In this document: positions 4,577 through 7,382 of the stretch, piece after piece
How the letters are laid out: each line of letters opens with the position of its first letter
Position numbering within the stretch: position 1 is the first letter of the stretch
Assembly: GCA_002393835.1 (NCBI GenBank)
Contig: DGTW01000086.1
Span: 1 to 7,382, forward strand
Source: Treponema sp. UBA4326
GTDB taxonomy: Bacteria > Spirochaetota > Spirochaetia > Treponematales > Treponemataceae
Reading direction: 5' to 3'
Length of the DNA: 7,382 nt
Position numbers and translations under genes: made by a program
Notes under the pieces: generated by a model
Databases searched by the model: none
What the model was told of the DNA's origin: nothing
What the model saw: only the letters and a program-made list of their open reading frames with translations

Positions 4577-6298
4577 ATGACTAAACTTCTTTTTGACGCA
4601 TTATCAACTATTAAATACACTGTCGTCTCTTCTGACGGCAAGACCGAAATAAATCCTTCTGAATCACAGAATCCCGAAATCTCTTCGCTGGTTTTTGACA
4701 GCCGTGACGTAAAACCGGGCTCACTTTTTTTCGCTCTCCCGGGCACACACACCACGGGCAATGTTTTTATTCCAAAGGCAATCGAGAACGGAGCCGCAGC
4801 AATCGTTTTTGAAGGTGATTTGGGGGAAAGCCTTCCCCCTGCGTCGCACTTCGTTGCGCCGACACCCCCTTCTGCGGGGAGCAGCCCCGCAACGCCCCCT
4901 GTTTTCATCAGAGTTGAGAACGCCCGCAAGGTGATGGCACCGGTTGCGGCAACTTTTTACGATAACCCGTCTTCAAAACTTGCTGTGATTGGCGTTACCG
5001 GCACCGAAGGCAAATCTTCTACGGTTTCTTTCGTCTGGCAGCTTCTGCAGCTTTCCGGTCACAAGGCAGGATTCATTTCTACGGTTCAGTATTCTCTTGG
5101 CGGGGACGCAATCGCAAATCCTCAGCATCAGACTACTCCTGAGGCGACGATTATCCAGCGACAGCTTTATGAGATGGTCGAAAACGGCTGTGAGTATGCC
5201 GTCGTCGAAACCTCTTCGCACGGTCTTTCACCAAAACTCAACCGCACCGGGAATCTTCTTTTTGATGCAGGCATTTTCATGAATGTCACACTTGAGCATC
5301 TTGAATTCCACGGAACTTTCGAGCAGTACCGTGACGACAAGGCAAACCTCTTCCGAAAACTCGACGAGCACGACCACGAAAAACTCATTCTGGGTAAAAA
5401 AATCAAGGTTCCATCTTTTGGAATCGTAAATCTTGAAGACCCGAGCGCAGAATATTTCATCAAGGCGACAAAACAGCCTGTTCTCGGCTTCACAACCGAA
5501 GGAAAGGCAGGAAAATCAGCCGGTGAGGGTGCAGAAGCTTCCCCTCTTCCAAAGATCCCGGATTCAATCCCGGTTCTTCTTGGACGAAACATCGCCTCGG
5601 CACGCTTCGGTCTTACTTTTGACATGACTGAGCCTCATGTAATCGACAAGCACGCAAAGCCCCTTCCTCCAAAAGTCTTCCATGTAAAATCCAGCCTGCC
5701 GGGTGCATTCAACACCTACAACCTCATGGCAGCAATCGAAGCCGTTAGTCGCTTGACCGGCACCGAAATCGAAAAAATCGCCGCTCTGGTTGAAAAGCTC
5801 ACACCAGTCAAAGGCCGGATGACCGTAATCGATAAAGGTCAGCCTTTCGAACTTATCGTAGACTATGCTCACACGCCTTCAAGCTTTGAGACAATCTTCC
5901 CGCCATTACGCCGCCGCTGCTCAGGCAAAATGATTGCGCTCTTCGGAAGTGGTGGCGAACGAGACCTCAAAAAACGCCCGCTTCAGGGAGAAATCGCCGC
6001 CCGCTTCTGCGACATCGTGATTCTCACCGACGAAGATCCCCGTGGCGAAGACAGCGTTGAACTTCTAAAAATGATTGCAGTTGGTGCCGAAAAAGCCGGC
6101 AAAGTAATGGATAAAGATCTGTTCATCACACCGGACAGACCGACAGCAATCCGCCAGGCCTTCAAAATGGCAGGTAAAGACGACATCGTTCTTCTGCTCG
6201 GAAAAGCCCACGAAAACAGCATCATCTACAAAGACCATGTAATGCCATACGACGAAATTTCTGAAGCAGAAAAAGCACTGGCCGAAATGGGATTTTAA
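4577..6298 (+). CDS. murE: MurE, UDP-N-acetylmuramoyl-tripeptide synthetase, with a repeat-derived insertion
   Basis: MurE adds the third, diamino, residue to UDP-MurNAc-L-Ala-D-Glu in the cytoplasm using ATP. Visible in order: N-terminal substrate domain with DSRDVKPGSLFFAL (41-54); P-loop GVTGTEGKSS (139-148); HQTTPEA (184-190); ETSSHGL (211-217); HLEFHGT with YRDDK (251-255), whose lysine corresponds to the carbamylated one; DYAHTP (429-434); GSGGERDLKKRPLQG (457-471); EDPRGE (486-491); GKAHE (542-546). The EDPR motif keeps the arginine of the DNPR-type MurE enzymes. Treponemes are known to use ornithine in place of diaminopimelate, so the amino acid added is not certain. At 573 residues it exceeds the usual length of about 490-500. 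Residues 82-108 are encoded by a dispersed repeat, and 305-335 form another hydrophilic insertion. The P-loop has Glu where most MurE proteins have Asn. Confidence 0.95.
   Translation: MTKLLFDALSTIKYTVVSSDGKTEINPSESQNPEISSLVFDSRDVKPGSLFFALPGTHTTGNVFIPKAIENGAAAIVFEGDLGESLPPASHFVAPTPPSAGSSPATPPVFIRVENARKVMAPVAATFYDNPSSKLAVIGVTGTEGKSSTVSFVWQLLQLSGHKAGFISTVQYSLGGDAIANPQHQTTPEATIIQRQLYEMVENGCEYAVVETSSHGLSPKLNRTGNLLFDAGIFMNVTLEHLEFHGTFEQYRDDKANLFRKLDEHDHEKLILGKKIKVPSFGIVNLEDPSAEYFIKATKQPVLGFTTEGKAGKSAGEGAEASPLPKIPDSIPVLLGRNIASARFGLTFDMTEPHVIDKHAKPLPPKVFHVKSSLPGAFNTYNLMAAIEAVSRLTGTEIEKIAALVEKLTPVKGRMTVIDKGQPFELIVDYAHTPSSFETIFPPLRRRCSGKMIALFGSGGERDLKKRPLQGEIAARFCDIVILTDEDPRGEDSVELLKMIAVGAEKAGKVMDKDLFITPDRPTAIRQAFKMAGKDDIVLLLGKAHENSIIYKDHVMPYDEISEAEKALAEMGF
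4821..4900 (+). repeat. Structured dispersed repeat, copy 1, inserted in frame within murE
   Basis: This stretch of about 80 bases is far richer in G+C than its surroundings and contains two hairpins: GGGGGAA/TTCCCCC (4822-4828 with 4833-4839) and GCGGGG/CCCCGC (4874-4879 with 4885-4890). Between them is a core (4845-4867) whose reverse complement recurs exactly at 6320-6342. It encodes residues 82-108 of MurE, a Pro/Ala/Ser/Thr-rich segment (GESLPPAS..., APTPPSAG, SSPATPP) with no counterpart in ordinary MurE. There it fills a loop between the strand AAIVFE and the strand VFIRVENAR. It keeps the reading frame and adds no stop. No target-site duplication is evident. Confidence 0.85.
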
Positions 6299-6365
6299 GG
6301 GCCTGCCCTTAGAAGAAAAGGGTGTCGGCGCAACGAAGTGCGGCGCAGGGGAAAGGCTTTTCCCC
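6297..6365 (-). repeat. Structured dispersed repeat, copy 2, inverted, in the murE-nth gap
   Basis: Aligned with the reverse complement of copy 1, positions 6315-6365 match at 46 of 51 bases, including 23 consecutive identical ones (6320-6342). It has the same architecture: an AAGGG/CCCTT hairpin (6297-6310) that begins on the last two bases of the murE stop codon, the core, and a GGGGAAA/TTTCCCC hairpin (6348-6354 with 6359-6365). One A-T pair in the latter stem is G-C in copy 1, a compensatory change. Confidence 0.85.
6348..6365. terminator. Possible bidirectional terminator hairpin between convergent murE and nth
   Basis: GGGGAAA (6348-6354) pairs with TTTCCCC (6359-6365) around a four-base loop, in the 83-base gap between the stops of two convergent genes. 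No long T run follows on either strand. It is part of repeat copy 2, so the element may have taken on the terminator role or merely settled where insertion is harmless. Confidence 0.35.
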
Positions 6366-6381
6366 TCAATAAAACGGGATT

Positions 6382-7014
6382 TTAACTGTTACGGAGACAG
6401 ATGTCGCTGATAATGCAGCTTTCACATTTCGGGTTTCGTGCCGTACAGACGTAGCGTCCGTGAAGTATGAGCCAGTGATGCGCATGTTCCATAAACTCAT
6501 CAGGAACGCGTTCAAGCAGGGATTTTTCAACCTTTTCAGGAGTATCACCTTCTGCAAGGCCGATTTTGGGGCAGATGCGGAGAAGATGTGTGTCCACCGG
6601 CATTGTGTGTTCGCCCCAGACAACGTTGAGAACAACATTTGCTGTTTTACGGCCCACACCCGGCAGGCTCATTAATTCTTCCCTGGAGCGGGGAACTTTT
6701 CCGTCAAAATCTTTAAGCAACTTTTCGCACAGGCCCATGACATGGCGAGCCTTGGAACGATACAGACCTATGGATTTGATATATTCAATCAGTCCCTCTT
6801 CCCCCAGGGCAAGAATTTTTTGCGGCGTGTCCGCAACCTTGTATAATTTCTCCGTGGCAATATTTACAGATTTGTCCGTTGCCTGGGCCGAAAGCACCAC
6901 CGCAACAAGAAGAGTAAAAGGCGAAGTCCAGTGCAATTCTGACTTGGGATTTTTATTTTGAGCCTTAAAGCGGGTAAAAACTTCGGCAATTTCTAAAGGT
7001 GAAAGAAGATTCAT
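6382..7014 (-). CDS. nth: Endonuclease III (DNA glycosylase/AP lyase)
   Basis: Nth removes oxidised pyrimidines from DNA and cleaves the abasic site by beta-elimination. The 210 residues match the usual length of about 210. The helix-hairpin-helix motif LPGVGRKTANVVL (117-129) contains the catalytic Lys123, and VDTH (140-143) contains the catalytic Asp141. The C-terminal [4Fe-4S] ligands follow the pattern C-X6-C-X2-C-X5-C at Cys190, 197, 200 and 206. LSAQATD (41-47) and HHWLILHGRYVC (179-190) are also family hallmarks. ATG 7014 is forced by TAA and TAG in frame four and five codons upstream, yet no ribosome binding site precedes it and the leader is AT-rich. It starts 42 bases after the stop of the YoaK-like gene on the same strand, so it is probably cotranscribed. 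It converges with murE. Confidence 0.97.
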   Translation of the reverse strand: MNLLSPLEIAEVFTRFKAQNKNPKSELHWTSPFTLLVAVVLSAQATDKSVNIATEKLYKVADTPQKILALGEEGLIEYIKSIGLYRSKARHVMGLCEKLLKDFDGKVPRSREELMSLPGVGRKTANVVLNVVWGEHTMPVDTHLLRICPKIGLAEGDTPEKVEKSLLERVPDEFMEHAHHWLILHGRYVCTARNPKCESCIISDICLRNS

Positions 7015-7056
7015 AAAAATATTTTACTAAAAGCCCTTTACCCGCCGCAAGTACCA

Positions 7057-7382
7057 CTATTCTCGCAAAAGCAAAACCGCGGCGGCAGAAATCGGAGCGA
7101 GGGCGAACAAAAATCCCCCGTTGCCAAAAAAATGCCAGAGAACGCCGCTGGAGGCCACGCCAAGATGAAAGCCCAGGAGCGTGAGGCCAAAAAATTTCGC
7201 CTTGAGAGAAAAAGACTTGTCACCGTTGCAGAAAACTTCGGTAAGGGAAGAGACGAACTGGCGAAGATTATTGGTGGAAAAAATCGTAGAACTTGTAAAT
7301 CCGTAAGCTCCCTTAAAAGAGCACCACTGAAAAGCCATGGCAAAAAATGTGGGATACAAATACACCGTCAGGGGAAGATTCC
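7057..7382 (-). CDS. YoaK/DUF1275-family membrane protein, C-terminal part; 5' end beyond the window
   Basis: The frame is open from the right edge to TAG at 7057-7059 and shows about 108 residues. The segments FAMAFQW, FKGAYGFTSSTIFSTNNLRQ and LTEVFCNGD fit the conserved middle-to-C-terminal part of DUF1275 (YoaK) proteins, predicted inner-membrane proteins of unknown transport function. Two hydrophobic segments follow: one from about FFGLTLLGFHLGVASSGVLW, and a final one (GGFLFALAPISAAAVLLL) that ends in RE. A full-length protein is usually around 220-240 residues, so the N-terminal half is missing. The apparent GTG near 7365 is an internal valine codon, since the frame continues upstream to the edge. 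nth follows 42 bases later on the same strand. Confidence 0.75.
   Translation of the reverse strand, partial: NLPLTVYLYPTFFAMAFQWCSFKGAYGFTSSTIFSTNNLRQFVSSLTEVFCNGDKSFSLKAKFFGLTLLGFHLGVASSGVLWHFFGNGGFLFALAPISAAAVLLLRE

Noticed and set aside
4821..4900. CRISPR repeat or insertion-sequence terminal repeat
   Set aside because: Only two copies exist, in opposite orientation, about 1.4 kb apart, with no regular spacers. They flank only the rest of murE and no transposase gene.
4564..4929. Minus-strand open frame of 121 codons spanning the murE start and repeat copy 1
   Set aside because: It is opposite conserved MurE coding sequence and has no motifs. It would also make the repeat coding on the other strand, but nothing supports translation.
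5167..5625. Minus-strand open frame of 152 codons within murE
   Set aside because: It is an antisense shadow of murE, rich in Ser/Arg/Phe as expected from the complement of that coding frame.
7057..7365. A complete small protein of 102 residues starting at GTG 7365
   Set aside because: The frame stays open to the right edge and the visible part matches only the latter part of DUF1275 proteins, so it is a truncated view of a longer gene.

Overview
The window most likely comes from a spirochaete of the genus Treponema or a close relative. The evidence is a BspA/TpLRR-type leucine-rich-repeat protein, spirochaete-style lipoproteins, a MurE with lineage-type insertions, a large double-ASKHA acyl-CoA dehydratase activase, and a YoaK-like (DUF1275) protein. 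This assignment rests on recognising families, not on a database search. Base composition is moderate overall, and the stretch from about 1800 to 4180 is visibly richer in A+T than murE and nth.

Layout. (1) 1-1388, minus strand: the N-terminal part of a large 2-hydroxyacyl-CoA dehydratase activase, running off the left edge, with its own promoter-like sequence and an inverted-repeat-rich leader of about 95 bases (1389-1483). (2) 1552-1574: a perfect palindrome separating the activase from the next unit. (3) 1589-4056, minus strand: an apparent accessory operon transcribed leftward, in the order DUF6884-like protein, secreted BspA-type LRR protein, 152-residue lipoprotein, 66-residue lipoprotein. 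A terminator-like hairpin lies before the last gene. (4) 4057-4184: a divergent regulatory region with back-to-back promoters and four copies of an ACATCAYAAT-like motif. (5) 4185-4502, plus strand: a small XRE-family regulator, the obvious candidate to bind those motifs. (6) 4577-6298, plus strand: murE. (7) 6299-6381: convergent intergenic space filled by a hairpin repeat. (8) 6382-7014, minus strand: nth (endonuclease III). (9) 7057-7382, minus strand: the C-terminal part of a YoaK/DUF1275 membrane protein, entering from the right edge and probably cotranscribed with nth.

Two things stand out. First, a structured dispersed repeat occurs twice in opposite orientation. One copy (4821-4900) lies in frame inside murE and adds about 27 Pro/Ala/Ser-rich residues to the enzyme. 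The other (6297-6365) starts at murE's own stop codon and fills the gap to nth. The copies match at 46 of 51 aligned bases, and two of the five differences are a compensatory A-T to G-C exchange within a hairpin stem, so the secondary structure appears to be maintained. This recalls the protein-coding palindromic elements known from Rickettsia. Second, the XRE regulator, its operator array and the divergent DUF6884/LRR/lipoprotein operon look like a self-contained, regulated cell-surface module of unknown function.

The core genes (murE for peptidoglycan precursor synthesis, nth for base-excision repair) are ordinary. The activase is a known family whose dehydratase partner is not visible here.
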